A DNA stretch of 64,000 bases, taken from NCBI GenBank assembly GCA_965243385.1, contig CBDEUV010000002.1, positions 992,001-1,056,000 on the forward strand. The letters run 5' to 3'. The notes beneath the pieces were generated by a model, which saw only the letters and a list, made by a program, of their open reading frames with translations, had not been told where the DNA came from and ran no database searches. The translations under genes and the position numbers were made by a program. Positions 43,376 through 51,753 of the stretch are shown here, piece by piece. The DNA is from JANSYA01 sp965243385. Its GTDB lineage: Bacteria > Spirochaetota > Leptospiria > Leptospirales > Leptonemataceae. Numbering within the stretch: the first letter of the stretch is position 1; each line of letters opens with the position of its first letter.

Positions 43376-44485
43376 CTATAAATCCAGCAGGGTCAATACG
43401 CCCGCGGCCCACTCAGGATCGGCGTTCACGCAGGGTACGTAATAAAAATTTTCGCCGCCCGCTTCACGAAAAGTCTCACGGCCGGCCATGTCGAGTTCTT
43501 CAAGAGTTTCCAGACAATCGGCCACGAAGGCCGGACTGAAGACCGCCAGATTTTTTACGCCGCGGGCCGGCAGTTCCGCCAGCTCGAAATCGGTATAAGG
43601 CCTGAGCCAGGGCGTACGCCCCAGGCGCGATTGAAAGGCCACGCTCCAGGCTCCATCCTGCAGTTTGAGGCGCTCCGCCAGGCCGCGGGCGGTCGCGTAG
43701 CAGTGCGCTCGATAGCAGTACTGATTGTCCGGGCCGATGCTCGCGCAACAGGCGTCGGTCAGCTTGCAATGATCCTGGACGTTGCCTTTGAGAATGTGTC
43801 GCTCGGGAATCCCGTGAAACGAAAACAGATAGTGATCGAATTTGAAACGCCCCTGAGACTCCGCCTGATCCAGGCGTTCCCGGGCGAGCTTCGCGTACGG
43901 GTCAAGGTACGCGGGATGCTGGTAAAAAGGCGATGCGATTTCGATAGCCGGCAGGTTCCATTCTTCGGACGCCGCTTCGAAGACCCGCGCGATGCTCGAC
44001 GCCGACGCCGCGGTCGAGTATTGCGGATACAGGGGCAGCACCCGAATGCGCATCACGCCTTCGCGCCGGAATTCCGCCAGGGCTGCGGGGATCGAAGGGT
44101 TGCCGTAACGCATCGCCAGCTTCACGCGATATTTCGACCGCCCCCCCGCGCCGGAGCCGTAGCGTTCTTCCAGAAGCTGCGCCACCCCGTCCGCGAGATC
44201 CCGGGAATGCGCGAGCAGCGGGCTGCCGCGATCGGTCCAGATCTTCTGGTAGGCCGCCCCGGACTTGCGCGGTCGCAGCGGCAATATGATCAGATTCAGG
44301 AGCAGCCAGCGGGCCGCCGCGGGAATATCGATCACCCGCGGGTCGGAAAGAAATTCGCGCAGATAGCGCCGCACGTCGCCGGGTCGCGGACTATCCGGCG
44401 ATCCCAGATTGATCAATAAAATCCCTTCTGGAGCGTCTCCAGCGCTTCGCTGAGCGCGGTCGGGTTTGCTTTTCATGAGTGCCAT
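43376..44485 (-). CDS. hemH: Ferrochelatase
   Basis: Inserts Fe2+ into protoporphyrin IX, the last step of protoporphyrin-dependent haem synthesis. It has 369 residues with GILLINLGSPDSPRPGDVRRYLREFLSD near the N-terminus (in two adjoining motifs) and GSPLLAHS. The catalytic His is in FSFHGIPERHI. CYRAHCYATA and a final VNADPEWA are also present. A cluster of cysteines (DACCASIGPDNQYCYRAHC) may bind a metal or Fe-S cluster as in some bacterial homologues. Divergent from the acyl-CoA dehydrogenase gene. Confidence 0.93.
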   Translation of the reverse strand: MALMKSKPDRAQRSAGDAPEGILLINLGSPDSPRPGDVRRYLREFLSDPRVIDIPAAARWLLLNLIILPLRPRKSGAAYQKIWTDRGSPLLAHSRDLADGVAQLLEERYGSGAGGRSKYRVKLAMRYGNPSIPAALAEFRREGVMRIRVLPLYPQYSTAASASSIARVFEAASEEWNLPAIEIASPFYQHPAYLDPYAKLARERLDQAESQGRFKFDHYLFSFHGIPERHILKGNVQDHCKLTDACCASIGPDNQYCYRAHCYATARGLAERLKLQDGAWSVAFQSRLGRTPWLRPYTDFELAELPARGVKNLAVFSPAFVADCLETLEELDMAGRETFREAGGENFYYVPCVNADPEWAAGVLTLLDL

Positions 44486-44640
44486 ATAGAGAGCCGAATT
44501 CTCGTTTTTTTCAGCGCATGCCGGCGCAAAAATTCCAAAAAACGCGTCCTGGTCTTACGACATAAAATCGCGCCGCGTCACGCGGATGAAATCGATTTTG
44601 GCTGGCCAACAGAGCCTTTCTCCTGTACGCTGCAAAACGT

Positions 44641-46287
44641 ATGAAGGAAAACATCCAAAAACTAAACGAGCAACTGGAAGTCACCCTAAAAGATCTCACC
44701 CGCCATCTCGCGGACAAAGCCCTCACCGACGGCAAGCTATCTATTGATAAAATGGACGAGAACCAGTACGTCCACTACAACCTGGCCTGGCACACCGCCG
44801 AAGCCAACATCGCGGCCTTTTTCGAAAACCACGCCTTCGACGCAAGCACCGGCTCCGGCGAATTGGAGCAGGAGCTCGCCTACCTCTTCGCCGGCGAAGC
44901 GCTGAACAAACTGCGCAGCGAAGTGGCCGGCCGCCAGGCCGAATACGGCATCAGCAACGAACGCATCGCCGAGCTCTTCTCTCCGGAGATGAACCAGCTC
45001 ATCCAGGACGCCTGCGCCGCTGAGCGTTATAACAAAGTCGCCGACCAGGTACTCGAAGGCAACTACGGGGCCCACGGCCTGGGCGAAGACCACCTGATGA
45101 TGCGCGATACCTTTCGCCAGTTCGCGGAAGAGCAGGTCATGCCCCGCGCGGAACACATCCATCGCAACGACGAAGACATCCCCGACGAAATCATCAACGG
45201 CCTGATCGAGCTGGGCGCTTTCGGTATTACGATTCCCGGTAAGTACAACGGCTATCTCGACGACTACGGCAACGTGGGCATGATGGTCGTCACCGAAGAG
45301 CTGAGCCGCGGCGGCCTGTCCATCGCCGGTTCGCTGATTACCCGTCCGGAAATTCTGAGCAAGGCCCTGCTGAAAGGCGGCACCGAAGAGCAGAAAGATA
45401 AGTGGCTGCCGCTGCTCGCCAGCGGCGAACGCCTGAACAGCGTCGCGGTCACCGAGCCGAACTACGGCTCCGACGTCGCGGGCATGAAAGTGACCGCGGA
45501 TAAAACCGACGGCGGCTGGGTCATCAACGGCGTGAAAACCTGGTGTACCTTCGCCGGCCGCGCCGACACCATGCTGGTCCTGGCCCGTACGGAAAAGGAT
45601 CCCGGACTCAAACACAAGGGCATGTCGATTCTGATCGCCGAGAAGCCCCGCCACAGCGGTCATCGCTTCGAGCATGTCCAGGACGGCGGCGGTAAAATGG
45701 AAGGCAGCGCAATCGCGACCATCGGCTATCGCGGTATGCACAGCTTCGAAGTGAATTTCGATAACTACTTCGTGCCGGACGAAAACGTCATCGGCGGCGA
45801 AGAAGGTCGCGGCAAAGGTTTTTATATGCAGATGGCCGGTTTCGCCGGCGGGCGCGTTCAAACCGCGGCCCGGGCCTGCGGCGTCATGCAGGCGGCCATG
45901 GAAGCCGCGGCTCGTTACTCCAACGAACGCAAAGTATTCGGCAAAGAAATCGGCAATTACCAGCTGACCAAATGGAAGCTGGCGCGTATGGTGATGATCA
46001 CCCAGGCCACCCGCCAGTATTCGCTCGCCGTCGCGCGCATGATGGACGAAGGCAAAGGTCAGATGGAAGCCACGCTGATTAAGTTCTATGCATCGCGCAT
46101 TTCCGAGTGGGTCACCCGCGAGGCGATGCAGATTCACGGCGGCATGGGTTATGCGGAAGAGTATCCGGTTTCGCGCTATTTCGTCGACGCGCGGGTCTTC
46201 TCGATCTTCGAAGGCGCGGAAGAAGTCATGGCGTTGCGCGTATGCGCCCGGGATCTCTTGAACCAGGTCCTGGCCGTCGCGAAGTAA
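44641..46287 (+). CDS. Acyl-CoA dehydrogenase, (2S)-methylsuccinyl-CoA dehydrogenase-like
   Basis: FAD-dependent acyl-CoA dehydrogenase of 548 residues. The core (about 150-548) has the usual motifs: VAVTEPNYGSDVAGMKV, KTWCTFAGRAD, TIGYRGMHSFEVNFDNYFVP, and IHGGMGYAEEYPVSRYF. An N-terminal helical extension of about 150 residues, the total length, and the WCTFAGRA and GKGFYMQMAGFAGGR segments match my recollection of methylsuccinyl-CoA dehydrogenase (Mcd) of the ethylmalonyl-CoA pathway. I have no alignment to prove this. Biased, regular codon use (mostly AAC, GGC, CTG) suggests high expression. Superfamily is certain; Mcd activity is a hypothesis. Confidence 0.9.
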   Translation: MKENIQKLNEQLEVTLKDLTRHLADKALTDGKLSIDKMDENQYVHYNLAWHTAEANIAAFFENHAFDASTGSGELEQELAYLFAGEALNKLRSEVAGRQAEYGISNERIAELFSPEMNQLIQDACAAERYNKVADQVLEGNYGAHGLGEDHLMMRDTFRQFAEEQVMPRAEHIHRNDEDIPDEIINGLIELGAFGITIPGKYNGYLDDYGNVGMMVVTEELSRGGLSIAGSLITRPEILSKALLKGGTEEQKDKWLPLLASGERLNSVAVTEPNYGSDVAGMKVTADKTDGGWVINGVKTWCTFAGRADTMLVLARTEKDPGLKHKGMSILIAEKPRHSGHRFEHVQDGGGKMEGSAIATIGYRGMHSFEVNFDNYFVPDENVIGGEEGRGKGFYMQMAGFAGGRVQTAARACGVMQAAMEAAARYSNERKVFGKEIGNYQLTKWKLARMVMITQATRQYSLAVARMMDEGKGQMEATLIKFYASRISEWVTREAMQIHGGMGYAEEYPVSRYFVDARVFSIFEGAEEVMALRVCARDLLNQVLAVAK

Positions 46288-46323
46288 TTTAGAGAAAAGA
46301 TAAAAATAATCGATCACAGACGC

Positions 46324-46362
46324 GCGGTCGGCCGGTAAACAATCACAGAAAAGGCCGATCGC
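46324..46362 (+). promoter_or_regulatory. Stem-loop in the leader of the small ORF / after the acyl-CoA dehydrogenase
   Basis: GCGGTCGGCC (46324-46333) pairs with GGCCGATCGC (46353-46362): ten base pairs with one G-U wobble and a 19-base A-rich loop. It lies 36 bases after the dehydrogenase stop and 24 bases before the small-ORF start. No U-run follows. It could limit read-through, stabilise the upstream mRNA 3' end, or structure the leader of the small ORF. Confidence 0.55.
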
Positions 46363-46386
46363 CGTTCAGAATCAGGGAGCACAGAG

Positions 46387-46593
46387 ATGGCAGCAGAAAT
46401 TAAGATGGGCGCGGAAGTCGGACTCAAGACCCTGACCAACAGCCCCCGCACCGAAAACTTCGCGAACCTGCCCGGTCGCGATGTCAACAACCGCATGGCG
46501 AGCGAAAACGATCGCGCTTCCGGCGCAACCCGTCCGTCGGAAATGCAAAACCGCTACCGGCTGAACGGTAACACCATCGACATGATGGCGTAA
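46387..46593 (+). CDS. Small hydrophilic protein of unknown function (68 residues)
   Basis: The frame starts with ATG behind AGGGAG (about seven bases) and encodes a very hydrophilic, probably disordered protein. It is rich in Asn, Arg, Glu and Ser (for example GLKTLTNSPRTENFANLPG and NRYRLNGNTIDMMA), with no Cys, Trp, signal peptide or membrane segment. Its codon use (AAC, CGC, ACC, GAA) matches the well-expressed-looking dehydrogenase before it, 99 bases away. A strong hairpin follows the stop at 46634-46655. I recognise no family. Good translation signal and codon bias make it likely real. Confidence 0.6.
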   Translation: MAAEIKMGAEVGLKTLTNSPRTENFANLPGRDVNNRMASENDRASGATRPSEMQNRYRLNGNTIDMMA

Positions 46594-46633
46594 GCCGCGA
46601 TACTTCGCTTACGCTCTGGGCAATTCGTTCTGA

Positions 46634-46655
46634 GCCGGGGAATGGAGTCCCCGGC
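46634..46655 (+). terminator. Terminator-like hairpin after the small ORF
   Basis: GCCGGGGA (46634-46641) and TCCCCGGC (46648-46655) form a perfect 8-base-pair GC-rich stem with a six-base loop, 40 bases after the small-ORF stop. There is no following T-run, so it may be a factor-assisted terminator or an mRNA-end stabiliser. Confidence 0.5.
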
Positions 46656-46695
46656 CTGATTGCCGCAGGCCTGTCCCGGCAGCGGATATGGATTC

Positions 46696-46722
46696 GCCAC
46701 TGATTTCACTGATTCCACGGAT
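46696..46722 (-). repeat. ATCCGTG-family repeat arm (copy A, left)
   Basis: A 27-base arm that, read on the minus strand, follows the three-unit consensus ATCCGTGNN-ATC(C/A)GTGNN-ATC(C/A)GTGGC. It faces the right arm at 46850-46876 across 127 bases. Unlike the other two copies, the GGC ends point outward here. Confidence 0.7.
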
Positions 46723-46849
46723 GTGGAGTCTGTTGGCGGTGTGGAATGGATGCTTTGACCGGCACGAGAACGTACGAGTTCATGCGCTAAAGCTCTATCA
46801 GGTCAGTCCGCCCACGGCATTCCCCCACCTATCGCCGCTGGCCACAGCT

Positions 46850-46876
46850 ATCCGTGGCATCCGTGAAATCCGTGGC
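46850..46876 (+). repeat. ATCCGTG-family repeat arm (copy A, right)
   Basis: A 27-base arm with three ATCCGTGNN units ending in GTGGC on the plus strand. It is the inverted partner of 46696-46722. The two may be halves of one element split by an insertion, or two solo arms. Confidence 0.7.
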
Positions 46877-46989
46877 CTTTCCGGCACCATAAAGCCTGAG
46901 GCGCGTTTAAAAACAAAAACGCCGCGAATTCTCGCGGCGCTTCCCTTAAATCCCGCCCCGGTTCCAGCCGTCCGGAGGAGCTTCGCGAA

Positions 46990-47355
46990 TCACTCGCGAT
47001 AAAACAGCTCGATCAGATTTCCGTCCGGATCGGCGATCAACAGCGACTCCCCGCCTTCGATGCCCACGGGGCCGGTCAGAATTTCGATTTCTTTTTCTTC
47101 GAGCTCCTGCAGCGCGTTGGTGAAATCGTCGACGTCCAGGATGAACGACAGGCTCAGCTCGCCGGGATTCGTAATCTTGCTTTTGTAATCCGGAATCAGG
47201 TTCAGGCGAATCGTTACCGGATCCTGGGCCAGCAGGACGTACTGCTCGCCTTCTTCCTGCAGCTCCAGGCCCAGCAGGTCCTGATAGAACGCAACCGAGG
47301 CTTTCAGGTCCGAGCTGCCGAACGAAATGTGGTGCAATCCTTCCAATAACATCAT
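46990..47355 (-). CDS. VOC/glyoxalase-fold protein
   Basis: A 121-residue single VOC-domain protein. It begins LEGLHHISFGSSDLKASVAFYQDLLGL, with the first metal-ligand His and the beta-alpha-beta unit, and ends GGESLLIADPDGNLIELFY with the terminal Glu ligand. The family includes glyoxalases, fosfomycin-resistance enzymes and dioxygenases; substrate cannot be assigned. Two adjacent ATGs at 47355 and 47352 are equivalent. Confidence 0.85.
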   Translation of the reverse strand: MMLLEGLHHISFGSSDLKASVAFYQDLLGLELQEEGEQYVLLAQDPVTIRLNLIPDYKSKITNPGELSLSFILDVDDFTNALQELEEKEIEILTGPVGIEGGESLLIADPDGNLIELFYRE

Positions 47356-47577
47356 ATGAGAGTATATCCTGCCTGAACTGCCAGATTAAGTAGCCAGCAT
47401 TTTCAAGTCTACCGACCGTATCAACGAAATAAAAGGCCCCCTTCCGGGCTGGTACGGTTTTTGTCCGACAGGGCATCAAGCTTTCCCGAAATTGGACGAT
47501 TTTGTAATATGAGGATTCGCACGACCAGCTCCGATCGGCCTCGCGTCCGCCGCCCGCGTCGCTCAAAGGCCCGGGGA

Positions 47578-48867
47578 ATGCGCCGGCTCTCGATGACTTC
47601 GGTGGGCGCCCTCATCTTCCTCTTGCTCCAGGCCGCCGGCGCCCCCGCGGCCGAACCGGCCGCTCCGCAAACGCCTTTTCGCTTCGACCTGCAGACCGAC
47701 GATATCCTGATCGTCGACAAATACCAGGATATTCGCGTGCGGGATCGACGCGGTTGGCAGAGCCGCGAAGAAAAAAACCGCATCGTACTCAAAGTCGTCG
47801 CGCGCGAACAAAAAGCCGCCGTGCTCGCGGGATCGTTTCATACTTATTCGCGTAGTCCACGGGCCGTCGGCGAATTTCGCCGCGACCGGGATTTCCGTTC
47901 GCGCTTCAAGATCCGCGACAACGGCCACTACGAAGTCGCCGACAACTACGTGATGCCCAATCTGCGGGACCTGCCTTCGTTTCCGGATCGTGCGCTGAAG
48001 ATCGGCGAAAGCTGGGAAGACCACGCCGTCGAAACTATGGACTTCGGCGCGGCGAAAGTCAAAATTCCGATTCGTGTAAAATACAAATACACCGGTCCCG
48101 CGCCGCTGACTCTCCCCGGCGGGCGCGAGGCGACCTTCGACCGCTTCGAGTACACCTATTCGTTTCAGAAGCCGACCCGGGAAGCCCTGGGCGCGGGCAT
48201 CCAGAGCATCTCCGGAACCTCGGCCTGCGAGCTCTGGTTCGATCGCGAGCGCGGCGTGCCCGTCTTCGATTCGAATCGCCTGATCTATAATTTCCAGCTC
48301 GTTGACGGCTCGAGCCGCGAGATGCTCTATCGCATCGATTCATTTTACCGCAAAGCCCGGCGCACGACCGAAGCCGAACGCGGGCGCATCGCCGCCGATA
48401 TTCAAAACGACCTGAATAGCCTGCGCGAAGGACCGGGTTTCGATCCCAGCGCGGCGCGTCCCGACGGCGGCAGGCAGCCGAATCCGAATCCAGGCCTGAC
48501 CGTCCGCGAGAGCAACGAAGGCGTGGTTCTGACGCTGGACGCCATCCTCTTTGACCACAACTCCGCGGTGCTTTCACGAGAGGCGAAAGCCCAGCTGGGC
48601 CTCGTCGAACGGATCTTAAAAAAACATCCCGACCGCGAGATTCGGGTCTCCGGCCACACCGACAATACCGGTTCGCAGGCCTACAACCAGACGCTTTCCG
48701 AAAATCGGGCCCGAGCCGTAGTACGAGAGCTGCAAAAAAACCACTCCGTGGACGCTCGGCGCATGTCATACCGCGGCTACGGCGAAAATCAACCAGTCAC
48801 CGGAAACGACACTCCCGAGAATCGCCGCAAAAACCGGCGGGTGGAAATTCTGATCGTGACCGAATAG
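47578..48867 (+). CDS. OmpA-family exported protein
   Basis: A 429-residue exported protein. The signal peptide (MRRLSMTSVGALIFLLLQ, cleavage near APA-AEP) is followed by a beta-rich domain of unknown type (about 35-290). The C-terminal OmpA/MotB peptidoglycan-binding domain begins with ILFDHNSAVLSREAKAQL. It contains ISGHTDNTGS-like VSGHTDNTGSQAYNQTLSENRA (given in part) and ends with NRRVEIL. It likely bridges outer membrane or periplasm to peptidoglycan. ATG at 47578 gives the best signal peptide; ATG at 47509 would add a basic 23-residue leader. Confidence 0.85.
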   Translation: MRRLSMTSVGALIFLLLQAAGAPAAEPAAPQTPFRFDLQTDDILIVDKYQDIRVRDRRGWQSREEKNRIVLKVVAREQKAAVLAGSFHTYSRSPRAVGEFRRDRDFRSRFKIRDNGHYEVADNYVMPNLRDLPSFPDRALKIGESWEDHAVETMDFGAAKVKIPIRVKYKYTGPAPLTLPGGREATFDRFEYTYSFQKPTREALGAGIQSISGTSACELWFDRERGVPVFDSNRLIYNFQLVDGSSREMLYRIDSFYRKARRTTEAERGRIAADIQNDLNSLREGPGFDPSAARPDGGRQPNPNPGLTVRESNEGVVLTLDAILFDHNSAVLSREAKAQLGLVERILKKHPDREIRVSGHTDNTGSQAYNQTLSENRARAVVRELQKNHSVDARRMSYRGYGENQPVTGNDTPENRRKNRRVEILIVTE

Positions 48868-48951
48868 GCAACGACCGCGCTGCTGGCTTCCGCAACTCAA
48901 ACAGGATTGAGCGCGAAACAGATCTCGCAAACAGAACACCGCTACCCAAAA

Positions 48952-49017
48952 ATCCGTGCCATCCGTGCCATCCGTGGCCAGAAAATAGAAGCCACAGATT
49001 TCACGGATTACACGGAT
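48952..49017. repeat. ATCCGTG-family palindromic element (copy B)
   Basis: Two 27-base arms (48952-48978 and 48991-49017), each three 9-base ATCCGTGNN-type units, pair as an imperfect hairpin around a 12-base A-rich loop. It lies in the 208-base convergent gap between the OmpA-like and patatin genes, which contains nothing else recognisable. Confidence 0.85.
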
Positions 49018-49075
49018 AAGCCGTTCGGATCGATTTGAAATACATTGAGGCAGTTTCGTCACTGACCAGACAGCA

Positions 49076-49924
49076 TCATTGAGCAGTTTCAAAATACTTC
49101 AACGCTGTCTGGCGCCCCAGCTCGATACAGCGATCGCCCAGGTGCAGCTTGCCCGGCCCCGGCCGCGGCGCGACCGTTCGCAGTATCGTGATGTCCTGAC
49201 CGCGGCTGCGGGCAAGCTCCAGCTTTAAACGAAAGATCTCGTCACTGATAATCTGGTGGCAGCGATTCAGGCCTTTATAAAACGAAGGATGCGGATTCTT
49301 GCGTTCTTGAATGTCTTCGGCGTTCACGACGAGGTGTACGACGATGCGCTTTACATCGCGTCGCCCCAGCCATTGCTCGAAGGGAATCGGGTCTGCGACG
49401 CCGCCGTCCCAGTAATACGCGTCGTCGATCTTCTGGGCGCGAAACATACCCGGTACGGCGCAGCTCGCCAGAACGAACTCCGCCAGCGGCCCGGCGTCGA
49501 CGACCTGCGAAACCGAACGGCTTAAATTCGCGACGGAGAGCGAGAAGCCGGGTTCGCTCAAATCTTCGATGCGCCGATCGCCGAAATAGCGACGCAGCAT
49601 CTTCAGGGCGCGACGTCCCGACAGCGCGCCCGTGTGACCGTCTCGGTTCAGGAAAGTCCCCAGCATGCGTCCGAAACCGGGGGCGCCCTCGCGAAAGAGC
49701 GACGCGATTTCGGGATCGCGGACCATGCGCAGAATTTCATCGGTGGGATAACCCGCCGCGTAAAAGCCGCCCGTCAATGCCCCGGCCGAGGCCCCCGCCA
49801 CACGCGCCGGCCGGAGTCCCAGGCGGCTCAAGCCGTCCAGGAAACCCGCGTGAGCGAAAAAGCCGAAGAAAGATGAGTTCAAACAGAGCGCGAAATCTCC
49901 GGACTTCTTTTTTCGAAATACCAT
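49076..49924 (-). CDS. Patatin-like phospholipase
   Basis: A 282-residue serine hydrolase of the patatin/RssA group. The nucleophile motif is GASAGALTGGFYAAG (Ser near 47) and the dyad aspartate is in YYWDGGVADPIPF. The glycine-rich oxyanion loop usual at the N-terminus is replaced by SSFFGFFAHAGFLDGL, so it keeps only the later glycine. A C-terminal helical part with ERKNPHPSFYKGLNRCHQI follows. No signal peptide. Likely lipid hydrolase; oxyanion-loop deviation makes activity less sure. Confidence 0.83.
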   Translation of the reverse strand: MVFRKKKSGDFALCLNSSFFGFFAHAGFLDGLSRLGLRPARVAGASAGALTGGFYAAGYPTDEILRMVRDPEIASLFREGAPGFGRMLGTFLNRDGHTGALSGRRALKMLRRYFGDRRIEDLSEPGFSLSVANLSRSVSQVVDAGPLAEFVLASCAVPGMFRAQKIDDAYYWDGGVADPIPFEQWLGRRDVKRIVVHLVVNAEDIQERKNPHPSFYKGLNRCHQIISDEIFRLKLELARSRGQDITILRTVAPRPGPGKLHLGDRCIELGRQTALKYFETAQ

Positions 49925-50022
49925 CGTTCTCCCGATTGCGGACCGAACACGGCGCGGCGGCGCCGGTTGCGGTGGAATATGATTGTCACGACGCCCGCCG
50001 TGACAGATCCGTCTATACTATC

Positions 50023-50838
50023 ATGGGAAGCAAGAAACTCACCGCAAAAAACGCCGACAAATTCATGCTGTACGAGGAAGCCGTACAGAACGTGGAATTT
50101 GAAGCGGGGGTGATTCGTCGCTTCTATAAAAAGCTCAGGGACCGGGAACCCGAGAGCCTCAAAGAAGACTTCTGCGGCAGCTTCGCGTTGTGCTGCGAAT
50201 GGGTTCGCCGCAACAAACAGGGCACCGCCGTGGGCGTCGATCTGGAAGACAAGGTCCTCGATTGGGGCCGCAAACACAATCTTTCCAAACTCAAAGACGG
50301 CGACAAAAAGCGCATCACGCTGCTGAAAGACGACGTAAATAATGTCACGAACCCGAAAGTCGACATCGTCGCGGCCTTCAATTTCTCCTACTGGACTTTC
50401 CGCACCCGCCAGGAACTCTTAAAGTACTTTCGCAACGCCTACAAATCGTTGAAAAAAGACGGCATCATGGTGCTGGACGCATTCGGCGGTTCGGCCGCTC
50501 AGCTGGAAAACGACGACGAACCGGAAGAGCGCGAATGCGAGGGTTTCACCTACGTTTGGGAACACGCGAAATTTCATCCCGTAACGCACTACATGGAGTG
50601 CAAAATCCATTTCGAATTCGACGACGGCTCGCGAATCAAGAACGCATTTAAGTATCAGTGGCGCCTGTGGAATCCGCCGGAAATTACGGAGCTGTTGACC
50701 GAAGCCGGCTTCGACGACGTGCAGTGGTACTTCGAAGGCACCGACCATAAGACCGGCGAAGGCGACGGCGTGTATCGCAGGTCGCTCAAGGGCGAAGCGG
50801 CGGAAACGTGGCTGGCCTACGCGGTGGCCCTGAAATAA
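50023..50838 (+). CDS. Class I SAM-dependent methyltransferase
   Basis: A 271-residue cytoplasmic methyltransferase. Motif I is in EDFCGSFALCCEWVRR followed by AVGVDLEDKVLDWGRKHNLS. Motif II/III are in VDIVAAFNFSYWTF and GIMVLDAFGG. The DFCG form of motif I marks a subfamily of unknown substrate. Preceding sequence from 49777 is in frame but antisense to the patatin gene and not coding-like; the ATG at 50023 is used. Tail-to-tail with the next gene, 17 bases between stops. Confidence 0.82.
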   Translation: MGSKKLTAKNADKFMLYEEAVQNVEFEAGVIRRFYKKLRDREPESLKEDFCGSFALCCEWVRRNKQGTAVGVDLEDKVLDWGRKHNLSKLKDGDKKRITLLKDDVNNVTNPKVDIVAAFNFSYWTFRTRQELLKYFRNAYKSLKKDGIMVLDAFGGSAAQLENDDEPEERECEGFTYVWEHAKFHPVTHYMECKIHFEFDDGSRIKNAFKYQWRLWNPPEITELLTEAGFDDVQWYFEGTDHKTGEGDGVYRRSLKGEAAETWLAYAVALK

Positions 50839-50855
50839 GCCGCATCGCCGCGTTC

Positions 50856-51749
50856 TTAAAAAACGAAAACGTACAGCAATCCGAAGACGCTGATAAAAGC
50901 GATCAGCAAGAGTACCAGCGCGAGCGGCCCGCCGACCAATCCGGGGGCTTCTGAACGGCCTGCTCCGCCGCCGCTTCGGCGACTTTTGCCGCGGCCCGCG
51001 TCCGCCATCTTCACCCGGATATCCTGATTCTCTTCGATAACGTAGGCTTCGGCTCCGCCGTCGAGTTTGAATTTCACGAGCACGTCGCCTTTGCCCGGAC
51101 GGGTCCCCAGGGATTTCAACACAGCGTCGCTTTCGTAGCGGCCGTCCTGGGATTTCACGCCCATGCGTTTGATATAATTTGAGGTGCGGCCGTCTTTCGG
51201 TTTCGCGAAACGCACGTGTACGCGGTCGCCGGGAGTCAGGCGGATCAGCGGCGTACCGGCGAAAGGCGAGACCACAAAGCTTACGGGGATTAATCCGCTC
51301 AAATCTTCCTGAGGAAGCCCGGAAGCGCCCGGAGTCTTCGCCGGCGGCACGTACTCCGAGAGATCGAATTGCATGATCAAATCTTTCTGACCGAGGGCGA
51401 TCTCGAAATCCTGGGATAATTCGTACTGCAGGCCGCTCAGATCGCCCACCCGCAGAATGCCGCAGAGATGCGAGACCCAGTCGGGATTCTTGCCGTGCTT
51501 TTCGAAATAACGCACGAGATCATAGGTGCGGGATTCATCGCGCTTGCCGTTGAATTCCATATTCTTGAGCCAGCTCACGAATTCGCTCAGCTCCAGGTTC
51601 AGCGGCTGCGACGCGAATTCGAAATGGTCGCCGGCGATGGCGTGAACTTCGTTGAGCGTTTTACGAACGACGTCCAGCCGCAGGCAATAAACATAATAGG
51701 CTCCGTCCGGAGACTCGATGCGCGATTTGAGAATGAGTTCGTTAGCCAT
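50856..51749 (-). CDS. Hypothetical protein with C-terminal membrane anchor, in the met operon
   Basis: A 297-residue protein that I do not recognise. The N-terminal 240 residues are soluble (SPDGAYYVYCLRLDVVRK; DFEIALGQKDLIMQF; RVHVRFAKPKDGRTSNYI), then a basic Gly/Ser/Arg linker (GRGKSRRSGGGAGR) and one transmembrane helix right at the C-terminus (LVLLLIAFISVFGLLYVFV). That suggests a tail-anchored protein. It has a near-perfect GGAGGTGAT ribosome-binding site and starts four bases after the metW stop, so it is cotranscribed with metX-metW. A metabolic link is positional only. Confidence 0.75.
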   Translation of the reverse strand: MANELILKSRIESPDGAYYVYCLRLDVVRKTLNEVHAIAGDHFEFASQPLNLELSEFVSWLKNMEFNGKRDESRTYDLVRYFEKHGKNPDWVSHLCGILRVGDLSGLQYELSQDFEIALGQKDLIMQFDLSEYVPPAKTPGASGLPQEDLSGLIPVSFVVSPFAGTPLIRLTPGDRVHVRFAKPKDGRTSNYIKRMGVKSQDGRYESDAVLKSLGTRPGKGDVLVKFKLDGGAEAYVIEENQDIRVKMADAGRGKSRRSGGGAGRSEAPGLVGGPLALVLLLIAFISVFGLLYVFVF

Positions 51750-51753
51750 GCGA

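Larger units (their letters stand above)
46594..46989. other. Convergent intergenic region with hairpin and repeat arms
   Basis: 396 bases between the small ORF and the VOC gene. It contains the hairpin above and two arms of the ATCCGTG repeat family in inverted orientation. Near 46918-46944 lies GCCGCGAATTCTCGCGGC, a perfect palindrome with CGCCGCGA and TCGCGGCG arms, preceded by AAAAACAAAAA and suited to terminate the minus-strand VOC transcript poorly or the plus transcript well. No protein-coding frame convinces. Confidence 0.5.

Noticed and set aside
44737..46317. Long open frame (526 codons) on the minus strand opposite the acyl-CoA dehydrogenase
   Set aside because: It mirrors a strongly coding plus-strand gene with GC-rich third positions; its translation has no recognisable motif or plausible start signal. 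High GC leaves antisense frames open by chance.
46688..47002. Plus-strand frame of 104 codons in the convergent gap before the VOC gene
   Set aside because: It runs through both repeat arms and into the VOC 3' end, has no ribosome-binding site, and its composition differs from real genes here.
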